A model generated the notes under the pieces. That model made no database searches and was not told the DNA's origin. It saw only the letters and a list, made by a program, of their open reading frames with translations. A DNA stretch of 64,000 bases from Bolinopsis microptera (lineage: Eukaryota > Ctenophora > Tentaculata > Lobata > Bolinopsidae). The stretch lies in NCBI RefSeq assembly GCF_026151205.1, contig NC_087083.1, positions 12,522,944-12,586,943 of the forward strand. The letters run 5' to 3'. Shown piece after piece: positions 47,546 to 59,125 of this stretch (position 1 is the first letter of the stretch; each line of letters begins with the position of its first letter). Both the position numbers and the translations under genes were made by a program.

Positions 47546-50500
47546 TTAGTCCTCCGCTGACATTTGTGCTTCGCTACCTTCACTTTTAAATGATCGCGAT
47601 TCTTTGTCCCCCTCGGCGGGTTCATCAGAATATTGGATAACATCTTCTATTTCATTGTGTATCGTAACATTATGCAGTACAACACTCGATTCTTCAGTAC
47701 CCTGTCTTGTGATTGTCTCTCCTTGAATTTCCTTCATTTCTATGGTAATACCCTCTATCTCTACAGTTCCTGGTTCTTGGTCGGAGCTCCATTTTTTGGA
47801 CATCACGTGACCAATTCTCCGCAACATCTTCCTGTAAATAGGCTTGACCTTCTCTAACACTATACTACTGTACAGAAAAGGGTTAAGAACAGAGTTTATT
47901 GGAAGTAGGATAATGGAGAATAGCCCGTACTGTGGGCTGGCGTCCAGCACTTGACAATAATGCAGGAAACACACCACCACAAATGGGACCCAGCACAGGA
48001 AATCAGTTATGATAATGGTAGCTACCTTACGTTGTAACCGCTGGTTCCTCTTGTTCACCATGTCAGCGGTGGGTCCGTTGTCTTTTGTCAGGGAGCGGGA
48101 TGAGCTGATGGTGGAGATGTTGATGAAGATGTAGGCACCAGTGACCACCATGAAACAGACTATGTCGATGATGAGCGCTATTGCGGTGAATACCCATTGT
48201 GGGTCAGTGTGGGTTACAAAGTATTTGAAAAGGCATACTCCGTCATTACCAAAGAAATCGACTCTTCTGATGTTCTCGTCAATATTGTTATAGTCCTTTG
48301 AAAACATGGACTTCACGAGACTTTTTATCAGTTTCCATTTGAGTGTCCGTTTCTTTGACCGACCGTAATAGCTCTGGATAACGTCAAAATGCTTTGCTTT
48401 CTCAATTTGACCATGAAATAATCTGATGGACTGATCATAAACCAATCCGTTGACAAAGAAGTCCTCGAAGACTCGAAACAGGGAAACTACTGCTATACCT
48501 GATGCAGAAATCAGGATAAGTGAAATAAGCGCCAAGATTTTTATTTTTGATTTGCAACTAATGTCATTGTTTTGACCTTGTTGATGCAGCTTGTTTCTAC
48601 GGACTCCAATAGCCCGAATGGTACTAAGTACTGTCAGAGCAAAGAGAGACACTTGATGTCCAAACGTGCTGATAACACCCATAAAATTGCAGTAAAAACT
48701 AGTCAGCCAATGAAACTGTGACCTGCAATAGCCTTTGCTTTCATACACAGAATCCGCGATAGCTACAGAGAAAAGGTAAATTCCTACTAGAAAGTCCCCT
48801 AGTCCAATTAACATGACAAGAATTTTGTTTGCGAAGACTTCGGATGATTTGGATGAACCGAAATTACGTCCACTATCATAGAGAACGAGAAAATTGGATA
48901 CCACTGCAAGAAGACCAATGATCCAGGCAGAAATCTTTAAGCCATACCCGTTTATAATTTCCTTGCCACATTCTTTGTTGCATTCATCAGACATATCTCC
49001 ACAATCAACGACTCCATCACATTTCTTATTAAGAGGGATTATCTCGGAGTTATCCTCGCACTTAAAATTATTCGTGCAAACACTTTCATCCGAACCATCA
49101 CCACAATCATCCCACAGATTGCAGACTTTATCATAGTCCACACACACTCCATTCGCACACGCAAAGTAGTCGTTGTGGTAATCGTTAGCTCTCCTAGTTA
49201 CAAAAGTGAGATGCCGGTTATCCACCACCGTGTAGATCCGGCTTGCGTACTGGAATGGGCAGTCTTGGGAGTTAATAGGTCTGGCGAGGGGACAAGCCGA
49301 ATTTTTGCACTTTCCAATGCAGCTTAAAATTACATAGGCTTCGCCGTAGATAAAGTTACAGTCTGTTTTCTCGTCCGGAGAGGTGACGACAGTTCTGATG
49401 GTCATACCATAAACTGTTTCTGCAAAAGGATTGAATTCTTGGGAAACGCATGGACTAAGTTTCTTTATGATATCTTGCATTCCTTTAAGGCAGTATTTCA
49501 GATTTTTAGTGTTTCCAGCTGTGTAAACTGCAGTAGATGTGCTCGCTGAACCAATTCCTATTGTACACATTACATTTTCGTTGCCGCACCCATCCATTCC
49601 TGTACAGAGCTCTTCCAAGGCTATGAAGTTGTGCGCTCCATAATTGCAAAGGAAAACATCTTCACAGGCAGTATCTACTTGTTTCCTCCTGGTTATGCCA
49701 CTTCCACAATTTCTATCCCAAGTTTCATCAATCCCATTTGAGCAATCCTCCAAACCATCCACCAGCCATGAAGCTGGAATACGTAGTTTTCTGTTGGTAA
49801 TATAATGCCTGTAGCATCTCTGCTGAGTTAAGATCCGACATGAAGGATGGGTCTCATCAGCACCGCGTACACAGTCCCAGGTCTCGTCACAGAGTTGGTG
49901 TTTGTGTACGGTGCAGGATGGTGTGACCTCAATACACGCTATGTCCATATCATTCTCACAAAACCCTCTGTTAAACTTGCCACAGACCATTGTTTTAGAA
50001 ATGGTACTGATACCGTATCCAGGAATGTGGCATTTAACAGCAACCCTTGCCTTGTCCGTACAGTTGGTCTGATCTATGTAGTCTAGGCAGTATGGGGTCC
50101 CAGTCTTGATTACTTCTTCCATGTTTTGAGTATACCGGATGTAATAATCTAACGTGGAACTTGAATCTATTGCTGCACAACGTGTGTAGTTAAAAATGGG
50201 TATTCTTCGTTTTATGGAGTTTAGTCTGTACAGCTCCCCACTCATGCAGCTTGGTATTTTAGGGTGGATGGTGGAACAGATCTTATGGTCATCAAAATGT
50301 GTGAGAGATTGGGCACAATCAATCTTACCATCACATATTTCGTAGTAGGGGACATATTTTAAATAAACATTTTTTCCAGTTGCAGTATCAATCGATCGGC
50401 ATGTGCTACCATAGAAGTAACCATTGCATTCACTCTCGTCTATACAATTACTTTCATCACAAATTGTGTCGCACGTTTTCTTTACCTTTGATGTTTCGTG

Positions 50501-51060
50501 ATCTGTTTGTCCAGCTTGTGGATTCCTCTCCGGTCCTAAATCTATGTCGTCACCCAAAGTTTCATCACACTTTAGGTTGTCCGTTTGAACCTGATTGATA
50601 TTCCAGCATGTATTTTGGCATAGTTCCTCTCTGGAATTTTGTAAAGTACTCGTTACTAGACTGCAAGGGAGATAGCCACAAAGTGACCAGTTTGTGGTGG
50701 CTAGAGTGTGTCCTGGTTTACTCCCGCACATCTGAAATTGTTAAATAGAGTGATCTTCCTCTTGATTTAGTACTTAAACATTACTTATAAGTCTCTCAAA
50801 AACTCAATCGACACCTCAAAACATCATATATTTTTTGTTAACCTGATAACCATATGTATCATTGGAGCAGGACATGTTGAAGATTTGTCTGTTGCTGTAA
50901 GCAAGGAGTGGTGGAATAATCCTGTAATACTCCTCTGAATAAGCACACTTGTAAGTGGGCATGTAGATATCCAGCTGAGATCCCGAGTGGCATTTGTTTT
51001 TTAGGTATCCTCTAACTTCTTGTACTTCACACCACTCTGAGGTAATTATTGGTGGTGAAA
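47546..51060 (-). CDS. GPCR with LDL-receptor class A repeats (GRL101/LGR-like), 5' end missing
   Basis: Exons 51060-50843 and 50731-47546 join in phase 0 (Q|M). The open frame starts at an internal Met after an acceptor, so the signal peptide lies in a 5' exon I could not find. The large extracellular part (over 650 residues) has several LDLa modules, with clear calcium-site motifs DDCGDGSDESVC and DCGDMSDEC next to the membrane and weaker ones (CDETWDCVRGADETHPSC, DCSNGIDETWDRNC). The 7TM domain starts at ISAWIIGLLAVVSNFLVLYD. It has TM2 MLIGLGDFLVGIYLF, an EL1 Cys, TM6 TDFLCWVPFVVVCF (CWxP) and TM7 INSVLNPFLYSS (NPxxY-like). The acidic residue of DRY after TM3 is not evident (LSTIRAIG). 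An acidic tail of about 100 residues follows. It resembles the snail receptor GRL101 and relaxin-type LGRs, but I see no leucine-rich repeats. The ligand is unknown. Confidence 0.88.
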
Positions 51061-51735
51061 CTAAAATACGCGGGTTCTCATGAGTTATAAACCATTGGCA
51101 TTATATGATACAAGCTGAAGTAATGTAAAACACTGTGTTCTGTGATTATAATCTATAATATGGGTAAAGGTGTTATATCAGATTCTTGACGACTATTCTT
51201 ATAGCCGTTATTATTAAGTTCAATTGAAGATAGCACTTTTGCAAAGAGTCTAAATAAAAAACTGATAGGAACTCAGTTTCCTTTTATTAAATCACTTAAA
51301 CCCATGTTATCAACATATCATCGGTTACCTTTTGAAATTTCGACCAGTGTCAGCAGTTGAATTGCGTATCTGATGAGGAATCGATCCGAAGGTCTAATTA
51401 AGGGCGTCATTCCTTTTTAAATGAGAGGTCATAGATTTTGGGGGAAAAGTCGATTTGGCACCCGAATCATTGAGCTCATTTGACATAATGCTGATTGACA
51501 GACGAAACAAAAAGTATAGTGACGGCAAAAGGCTGAAGAAAGCGACAAAATCTGTATACTAGAAGCGGAAAAAAAGGAATGCGTTCACCGCCAATGCGCT
51601 GGCGAGATTTTATATTTTACACGTAGATTTTATCATTGTTAATTGTGGCCAATAGAATTTTAGGGATTCAACCTTTATCCTATACATAATATATGAATTG
51701 TGTCACACATAGTATCATTTGTCAAGAGCTATTTT

Positions 51736-52362
51736 TATGATCTGGGGATAAATTCTGGGGATAAATTCTGGGGATAAATTCTGGGGATAAATTCTGGGAA
51801 TATGATCTGGGTATATAAACTGGTGATATGATCTGGGAATATAAACTGGTGATATGATCTGGGAATATAAACTGGGATATAAACTGGTGATATAAACTGG
51901 TGATATAAACTGGGATATAAACTGGGAATATACGATCTGGGTATATAAACTGGGAATATAAACTGGTGATATGATCTGGGAATATAAACTGGGATATAAA
52001 CTGGTGATATAAACTGGGAATATAAACTGGGATATAAACTGGGAATATACGATCTGGGTATATAAACTGGGAATATAAACTGGTGATATAAACTGGGAAT
52101 ATAAACTGGGATATAAACTGGGAATATACGATCTGGGTATATAAACTGGGAATATAAACTGGTGATATGATCTGGGAATATAAACTGGTGATATGATCTG
52201 GGAATATAAACTGGTGATATAAACTGGTGATATAAACTGGTGATATAAACTGGTGATATGATCTGGTGATATGATCTGGGAATATAATCTGGTGATATGA
52301 TCTGGGAATATAAACTGGTGATGTAAACTGGGAATATAAACTGGTGATATAAACTGGGGATA
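51736..52362 (+). repeat. 12-13 bp satellite (ATATAAACTGG / ATATGATCTGG), about 48 copies
   Basis: Mixed units GGGATATAAACT, GGTGATATAAACT, GGAATATGATCT. It lies upstream of the LDLa GPCR. Confidence 0.95.
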
Positions 52363-52734
52363 GTAATGATATTTGATTATTAATTATCTGGACATTGCAA
52401 ACTTCAAAATACTGAGGAGTGAGGAGAGAGCTGTTGTGAACGCTTTTTATAGGTAAATATGCTCAGCATATTCTTTTGTTTCAGAAGCAACGCAATTTTT
52501 GTACGTTTTAAGAAATAATTTTATATCTCAATAGAAATTTTTATTTTCGAAGCATGTTTCTCGCATCCTAGCCTTTCAAAAATGACAATCACAAAGGAAG
52601 ATTTTAGAAGCTTCTGTAGCTAAAATTTTTAAATATATTTGTGTAAAGCTATATGTTTGAAATAAAAACAATTTTTAAGTTAAAGTACAGTAAGGGCAAA
52701 ATTATGGAACTTCAAATTTAAGGAGCCGTAACCG

Positions 52735-52895
52735 GCAGTGCTGCACGCCGCCGCCGAACGCCGGCGCCGGCGCCGATGATTTTCCGGCCGCCGGCGTTTT
52801 TAAATACTGGTATACCAATTATTGCTACACGTTGTATACCTCTCGTGCACGCGAAGCGTGCACGCCGGCCGGCCGGCCGGCGCGCGATCAAAAGG
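52735..52895. other. GC-rich CpG-dense island in AT-rich surroundings
   Basis: Two GC-rich blocks, GCCGCCGCCGAACGCCGGCG... and GCCGGCCGGCCGGCCGGCGC, surround an AT segment. GTGCACGCGAAGCGTGCAC is a near-perfect palindrome. No gene starts immediately next to it. Confidence 0.7.
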
Positions 52896-52960
52896 GGTTG
52901 CAGCGTGTGTCAAACCAATTAGTATTACTTGTGGTTTAATTGTAAAACATAGCAAATGCA

Positions 52961-54660
52961 ATTAATCTCAGCACACAGGCGTACACAGTGTTATATTTAT
53001 ACTCTATAGTGTAAAAAACACTAACTATATTAACACGATTTCATTACATGAGTGATTCTCAAATGATAACAGCTGCTATTGTACTGGTCACGTGTACGAT
53101 CACGTGACTGTTTTCACGGTTAATTGCTCTCTGCCGTATCCTGATGTGAATATGCTAGTAAGAGAGGGAGGAACAAATTGGGGTCATTTTAGCTGTTAAT
53201 GTATTAAACTCAGCACACAGGCGCACATATTGCTTACTAACTATTGACCCGATTTCATTATGAGTACTATAAACTCAATAAAGTAGTACTAAGTACTGAT
53301 TCTTAAATGATAACAGTTTCTATTGTGCTTATCACGTGTACGATCACGTGACTGTTTTCACGGTTAATTCAAGAAAACAACAAATTTCAAGAAAACAACA
53401 AATTTTTATTTAAATCAATTATAGCAACAATTTGAAAAACTTTAAAGCTCTTCTATTACCATGGAATATACTACGGGTATGGTGACTTGGGCTATTGAGT
53501 TGTTAAGTAGATTAAGATTAGTAAACCTGCACTTGCATTGTATATTTTATAAAAACTAGAAATTAGGCTTCACGGTAAAATGGAGAAGCAGGCTGATCTT
53601 GGAGAGAGCAGACCGTAAAGTTTACGCACCCACCAGGGCTACCTACCTACCCCAGTTGTTCTTTTTGGTTTATCAGCTTGTATTGTTATATTTATGGACC
53701 CCAAGTCACCACACTAAGAAGGAGTATGTAAAAAAAAATAATAATAATAATAATAATAAATTAAGTTAACATCATCATATCTGTTTAAAACAGTAAAAGT
53801 CAAGTTGAGGATTGACTTTCCTAGTTAATTTAAAGGTTCAAACGTTTGGGAATATAATAATGTTGGTATTTGTATCTGCTGCAGCAATAATATCGAAATA
53901 TCATTTGTCTAGAAAATTTTCGCCACTTCAATAGATATTGGGTCGGCAATTTGGTGAGTGAGTGATGAAATGGTTTGGTCTGTGATTGAGTGAGGGGCGA
54001 TGTGAAAGTTGTGGTAAGTCCAGGTGTTATTATTGTTGATGGATTGAGATCCCAGGATGATACTTTTACAGCGTAATTTAACCAAAGCTACAGAAGTAGT
54101 GAGGATTTCCCCATTCTCATTTAGAATCCGTTTATGTATGCTATTCCACAATTTGGAGGCTATATAAAGAAAAGTGTTGGTTTTTCTTGGGAGGATTATG
54201 ACATTGCTTGTATCACGTTTTGATGAGTTTATAGTACAATACAACGAGTATGGAGTGCGAAATTTCATAATTCGAAATATCTCAGATATACAGTGGTATT
54301 TGTACAAGTTTTGAACAGTAAGCAATTTTAGTCGATTAAAAATGGGCTTGGTGTGCTCTCTGCCGTATCCTGATGTGAATATGCTAGTAAGAGAGGGAGG
54401 AACAAATTGGGGTCATTTTAGCTGTTAATGTATTAAACTCAGCACACATGCGCACATATTGCTTATTAACTATTAACCCGATTTCATTATGAGTACTAAA
54501 GTAGTACTAAGTACTGATTCTTAAATGATAACAGCTTCTATTGTGCTGGTCACGTGACTGTTTTCACGGTTAATTGCTCTCTGCCGTATTTTGATGTGGA
54601 TATGATAATTGATAGTTAAGGGGGTGAGGAACAAATTTGAGTCATTTTAGCTGTTAGTGC
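52961..54660. repeat. About 240-bp direct repeats, three copies, the middle one split by a LINE remnant
   Basis: Blocks starting at CTCAGCACACAGG (52967 and 53208) and again at about 54437 share TTTTCACGGTTAATTGCTC, CTCTGCCGTATCCTGATGTG, and GGTCATTTTAGCTGTTAATG. The second copy stops after CACGGTTAATT at about 53370 and resumes with GCTCTCTGCCG at about 54354. The last copy ends about 70 nt before the lectin ATG, so it may supply that gene's promoter. Confidence 0.8.
53371..54353 (-). mobile_element. LINE 3' remnant inserted in a 240-bp repeat
   Basis: Minus-strand frame 54325-53909 (138 residues) reads LYKYHCISEIFRIMKFRTP...ILPRKTNTFLYIASKLWNSI, the typical C-terminal region of non-LTR reverse transcriptases (KLWNS). 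The sequence interrupts a repeat unit at TTAATT|GCTCTC, which defines the insertion at about 980 bp. It is 5'-truncated. Confidence 0.75.
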
Positions 54661-54727
54661 AGTATCAGTTCTTTGCGTGTTGGTGACTGGTGAGTTGGAT
54701 AGTATTGCGGAGGCAAATCTTATCAAA

Positions 54728-56309
54728 ATGAAAAGGTTACTTCTACTGATTGCAATGATATGGTATGTAGACGGAAAGAAGAAACTCAAGCCCACTCTCG
54801 AGGATATACACGAATACAGCACTGATGAGTCAGTAGTATTTGCTAAACCAGTTGTTATCAACGCCAGGAAGATGCACAAAGCTTTAAAAAACCCAGATGT
54901 GGTATCCACATGCCGTTACATTCTCTTTAAAACATACAAGACATTCCACAAAGCTAAAGAATCCTGCGAAAAGCTCCAAATGCCTCTAACCCACACCAAC
55001 TCTTCAATAGCTGTTATCAAAACAAGGGAAGACAACAAGGACATAACCCATCTTCTGCAGCTAGCGTATGGGGTGAAACAGGTCGGAAGGAGGTTTGATA
55101 GGCGGAATTGGGTGTGGGTTGGGTTAAAGAAAGTACATAACACCGGCAAGGTCCTGAAGAAGAATAAGCGAGGACCTAAGAATTTCAACGCTTCAGAGTG
55201 GAGATGGGATGATGGTTCAATCCCGGAGTACGTGCGGTGGTTGAGGGATATGCCGGATCAGGAGAAAGCAGGAAAAAATTATCAAGATCACGTTTCAGTC
55301 AGCAAACGAGGAAGATGGGACGATACATTTCCCTACAAGAAAATGCCCTACGCCTGCAACTATTGTGGAAAATACATTGTTTTAGCCCAACATGTCACAT
55401 GGTCACACGCCAAGTTCCTGTGTAAATCTTACGGTTTAACCATGGCGATGGTTAACAGCAAACGGGACAACGACGATCTAGCGATGGCTGTGAAAATGGA
55501 GTTCGGGGAAGATACTGAGAAAAAGAGGTGGGATGATAATAATTGGATCTGGCTTGGAAGTCAAGAAATTATGCAAAATGGCACGGGGACAAGTAAGTGA
55601 TTTAAACTACCTTACGAGACATACTTATGTTCGACCTAAATGTTTTGGGAACGAAAATATGGGAATTTTACCGAAAACCGCCAAATTTCGTAATCCAAAT
55701 TAAATCATGGTATTTGGGAATTTTTTCCCCCAGAAAATTACATACAAAGATCTTCTCTGATCAGCTGTTTCATCTTGTAAACAGTTTCTCCAGTGTCCAG
55801 AGCCTTTGAAATTGAAAGTATTAGCCTTAAATTAAGTTAACTTTTAAACTAGGAGACCGACGGTGTCTGTTAGACTTAGTGTCATCTTCCACTACTCCCG
55901 ATTTTGCCTTTTTGAAATATCATGCACGATTGATTTAAAAAAATGTTTATCATAGAATGATTTAAAGTAATTTTCATCACTGATCGGTTATATAAATATA
56001 ATTATAAATCATCATTGAAGAAAAATGAATAAATATCAGTCATCAGATTATTATTAAATCATGCTAAGAAATTTCATATTCCCAGAAATATGGCAACATC
56101 ACGACGGTTCCCCCTTGCTGTGGGTGTCCCCGAAATGGGACACGAAGAGGCAACCAGACAACTGGAGTAAACAGAGATGGGGTGAAGAGCGGGTGGTTGC
56201 CTTCTCTCGGATCAACCACAAGTGGGATGATTCGTATCCTGAAAGGAAACGCCCGTTTGCATGCATGTGTCCGCACATGTCTTGTGAATCAAATGTTTAC
56301 CATCATTAA
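54728..56309 (+). CDS. Secreted protein with two C-type lectin-like domains
   Basis: Exons 54728-55592 and 56086-56309 join in phase 1, giving 362 residues. A signal peptide is evident (MKRLLLLIAMIWYVDG). CTLD1 (about residues 60-215) has ESCEKL, WVWVGLKK, WRWDDGSIPEYVRW and RWDDTF...YACNYC. CTLD2 (about 220-362) has AKFLCKSYGLTMAMV, NWIWLGS, WQHHDGSPLLW, RQPDNWS and KWDDSYP...FACMC. In CTLD2 a QPD triplet sits where sugar-binding lectins carry EPN/QPD, with WDD at the WND position, which would suggest a galactose-type, calcium-dependent site. CTLD1 lacks EPN/QPD. The upstream ATG at 54677 would put 17 polar residues before the signal, so 54728 is preferred. Confidence 0.85.
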
Positions 56310-56612
56310 CGAGAACTTGGTTGTTTATATGATTATGAGTGAACATTTGTTTAATTAGTTAATTTGATTGATGCCGTGACAAAATGTTTTGTGCGAAAAA
56401 TAACAATTTGCTTCATCATTATTTCTTTATCATTTATCAGAGATATTGTTTTCATGTTTCCCGCGTGCGTTGAATGACAAATATTTCCCACTAGGGTCAT
56501 TTTGTGAGGCATATTTCAAATACGATTACATTTTTCAATCATACAGAATTACAGTCCCATTACAGTGTAAAATCCAAAATTCTTCATTCACATTCTTAAT
56601 CTGATTACAAAC

Positions 56613-56687
56613 TTACCTGGGGACCTCAGGCTATCATGTTCATAAATAGAGATTAGGCGGAATGACAGGCTGAGCACGGCCCAGTAA
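56613..56687 (+). mobile_element. Hairpin MITE copy 6 (75 bp, 9-bp target duplication)
   Basis: TTACCTGGGGACCTCAGG to GCACGGCCCAGTAA, flanked by ATTACAAAC at 56604-56612 and 56688-56696. It has the GGCGGAATGACAGGCTGAGC core shared with copies 1 and 2. Confidence 0.87.
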
Positions 56688-56793
56688 ATTACAAACCTAA
56701 TTTGTATTCCCTGCAGGAACAGTAGACTTCATTTCTTTGTCCGTCTTGTTTTCTTCTTAAAAAGTCAACGTAGGGATCTGACATTAGAACACG

Positions 56794-57132
56794 ATGGTCC
56801 GTTGTCGACTTTACCTGATCACTATACTGTGGACGCTGTTTATTGTTAGTTGTTGGAGTGCCGATTGTGAGAAAGGAGATGGTCGGTGTGTTAGAACCCC
56901 TTGTAAAGACCGGGAGCCCCACGCTATGGAAAACGCTTGTAGCTGGTGGATGTTCAACAACTATCACGTGGTCATGACCTCTGAGAACTGGGTACCCTGC
57001 CCTCAGTTCAGCTATTCCGCCAAGAAAAGCTGCGGTTATTGGATTGCAAAGTGTAAGAGATCCGGGAGAAACTTTCATTGCTGTGCTTCCGTACACTGTA
57101 TGGCAACGCGACGTGGTGGTGTGGGCCGGTGA
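56794..57132 (+). CDS. Small secreted cysteine-rich protein, unknown family
   Basis: 112 residues in one exon. The signal peptide MVRCRLYLITILWTLFIVSC is followed by about 11 cysteines in the mature part (DCEKGDGRC, VRTPC, NAC, VPCPQ, KSCGYWIAKC, NFHCC, VHC). I do not recognise the family. The last 15 residues and the TGA come from the first unit of the 52-bp minisatellite, so the original C-terminus may be different. An unseen intron or other 3' end is possible. It follows the lectin gene in the same direction at about 480 bp. Confidence 0.6.
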   Translation: MVRCRLYLITILWTLFIVSCWSADCEKGDGRCVRTPCKDREPHAMENACSWWMFNNYHVVMTSENWVPCPQFSYSAKKSCGYWIAKCKRSGRNFHCCASVHCMATRRGGVGR

Positions 57133-57812
57133 GGTTGCTTCCGTGCACTGTATGGCAACGCGACGTGGTGGGGTGGGCCGGTGAGGTTGCTTCCGTGCAC
57201 TGTATGGCAACGCGACGTGGTGGAGTGGGCCGGTGAGGTTGATTCCGTGCACTGTATGGCAACGCGACGTGGTGGGGTGGGCTGGTGAGGTTGCTTCCGT
57301 GCACTGTATGGCAACGCGACGTGGTGGGGTGGGCCGGTGAGGTTGCTTCCGTGCACTGTATGGCAACGCGACGTGGTGGGGTGGGCCGGTGAGGTTGCTT
57401 CCGTGCACTGTATGGCAACGCGACGTGGTGGGGTGGGCCGGTGAGGTTGCTTCCGTGCACTGTATGGCAACGCGACGTGGTGGGGTGGGCCGGTGAGGTT
57501 GCTTCCGTGCACTGTATGGCAACGCGACGTGGTGGGGTGGGCCGGTGAGGTTGCTTCCGTGCACTGTATGGCAACGCGACGTGGTGGGGTGGGCCGGTGA
57601 GGTTGCTTCCGTGCACTGTATGGCAACGCGGCGTGGTGGGGTGGGCCGGTGAGGTTGCTTCCGTGCACTGTATGGCAACGCGACGTGGTGGAGTGGGCCG
57701 GTGAGGTTGCTTCCGTGCACTGTATGGCAACGCGACGTGGTGGGGTGGGCCGGTGAGGTTGCTTCCGTGCAATGTATGGCAACGCGACGTGGTGGGGTGG
57801 GCCGGTGAGGAT
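57085..57812 (+). repeat. 52-bp minisatellite, 14 copies, containing the 3' coding end of the cysteine-rich gene
   Basis: The unit starts GCTTCCGTGCACTGTATGGC, continues AACGCGACGTGGTGGGGTGG and ends GCCGGTGAGGTT. The unit is GC-rich, unlike its surroundings. Because 52 is not a multiple of 3 and the antisense unit has no stop in any frame, all three minus frames are open through the array (up to 343 codons). Confidence 0.97.
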
Positions 57813-59125
57813 GCTTTTGATATTTTTGGTGGTGTGGAGTGTGGACTTAGTAATTTTGTGGTTTAACCGTCGTGACATATTAAAACAATCCGCATCAATA
57901 TGAACACTTCTATAAGTGGCCCAATTTGGTACAATTTCAGTCTGGTGTCACGCGAAGGAATGGTTTCTAACGTTTCATTGCTGTAAACTAATGACGACAT
58001 CAGTAATTAAGGCATACTGCCATTGAAACCGATGGTATATTGGTATAATAAGGTGCCATGATTCAATAAAGCCTTTGGTGGGGCGGTTATGAATTATCAA
58101 ACACCTTGTGAAACTCACTGTTAATTTGATTCAACTAAATGAATTATAATGATTAAATAATCGTCAAACTATCTCTCGAATTACAATTTACCCAATGATT
58201 ATTTGTATACTGTTTTTAACATTAACATAACTGTACACATTAATTGGTTTTATTTTCTCGAATTCGTTAAGTATATTTAAACTTTTTTGGTTTGAGCATT
58301 AGGCAGAAAAATAAGCGAAAATGAACCAAACAACTAACAAAAGTAATAATACAAAAATGTATTGTCCGATACAATTCACAATTAATTAAGTGAGCGTAAT
58401 ACTATAACGTGAATAAAAGAGATATGCATTCTTTGAGAGGAGATCAGAATTGTACTAATTTATGTTCTAGCTAGAGCATACAGATCCGCAATCCGCATTT
58501 TGCATATATACCTAATGCTCTTGTCAGTTAACAACAGCTCAGCAAGCGTGTACTTGAAATTTCCCTGGACCAAAATTTCACAGTTTTGACTGAAATTTTC
58601 TCTAGTTACCAATTATTCAGTCAACTATGAATGGCATAAGACACAATTGAGCCACCGGAAGTTTAATTCAGACCAAAGAAATTTCTGTCCTATTTTCAAA
58701 CATGAACGAAAGAGAGTCATGTATTAAAGAGACATGACATCTACATTCTACATCACTTATTCGCTTGACTTGATATACAATGCCATACATTGTGATGCAA
58801 TGCAAACAAGCAAGCATATAATTTGTTAACATTTACATTTTAACATGCAACTGCAAGTATTGAAAAATACTATCTTCTCAATCTCTCTTCATCATTTGAA
58901 CTTTCGAATCAAAGTAATATTGACCACTTATTGTTTATTTGCGAGAATGTCTCAATTGCTTCCAATCAAGGCCAAATATGACATAACCCCTCCTTAGTCA
59001 TTATATCCCTGTCCCGCAGGCCGCATCGGGGTTTGCAGTTCCTCTTCGTCCCAACTTCCTTCAGTAACATAGACGAATAGCTTAATTTTTCTTTAATGAA
59101 AACTAAATAATATCTTGGTAGGATC
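57813..59125. other. Intergenic stretch upstream of the innexin
   Basis: AT-rich, with no gene recognised. The innexin promoter should be near its right end. Confidence 0.5.

Noticed and set aside
56689-57878. Three long antisense open frames (up to 343 codons) of His/Pro/Arg-rich repeats
   Set aside because: They exist only because the 52-bp unit has no stop in any antisense frame and cycles through all three frames. No codon bias or homology supports a protein.
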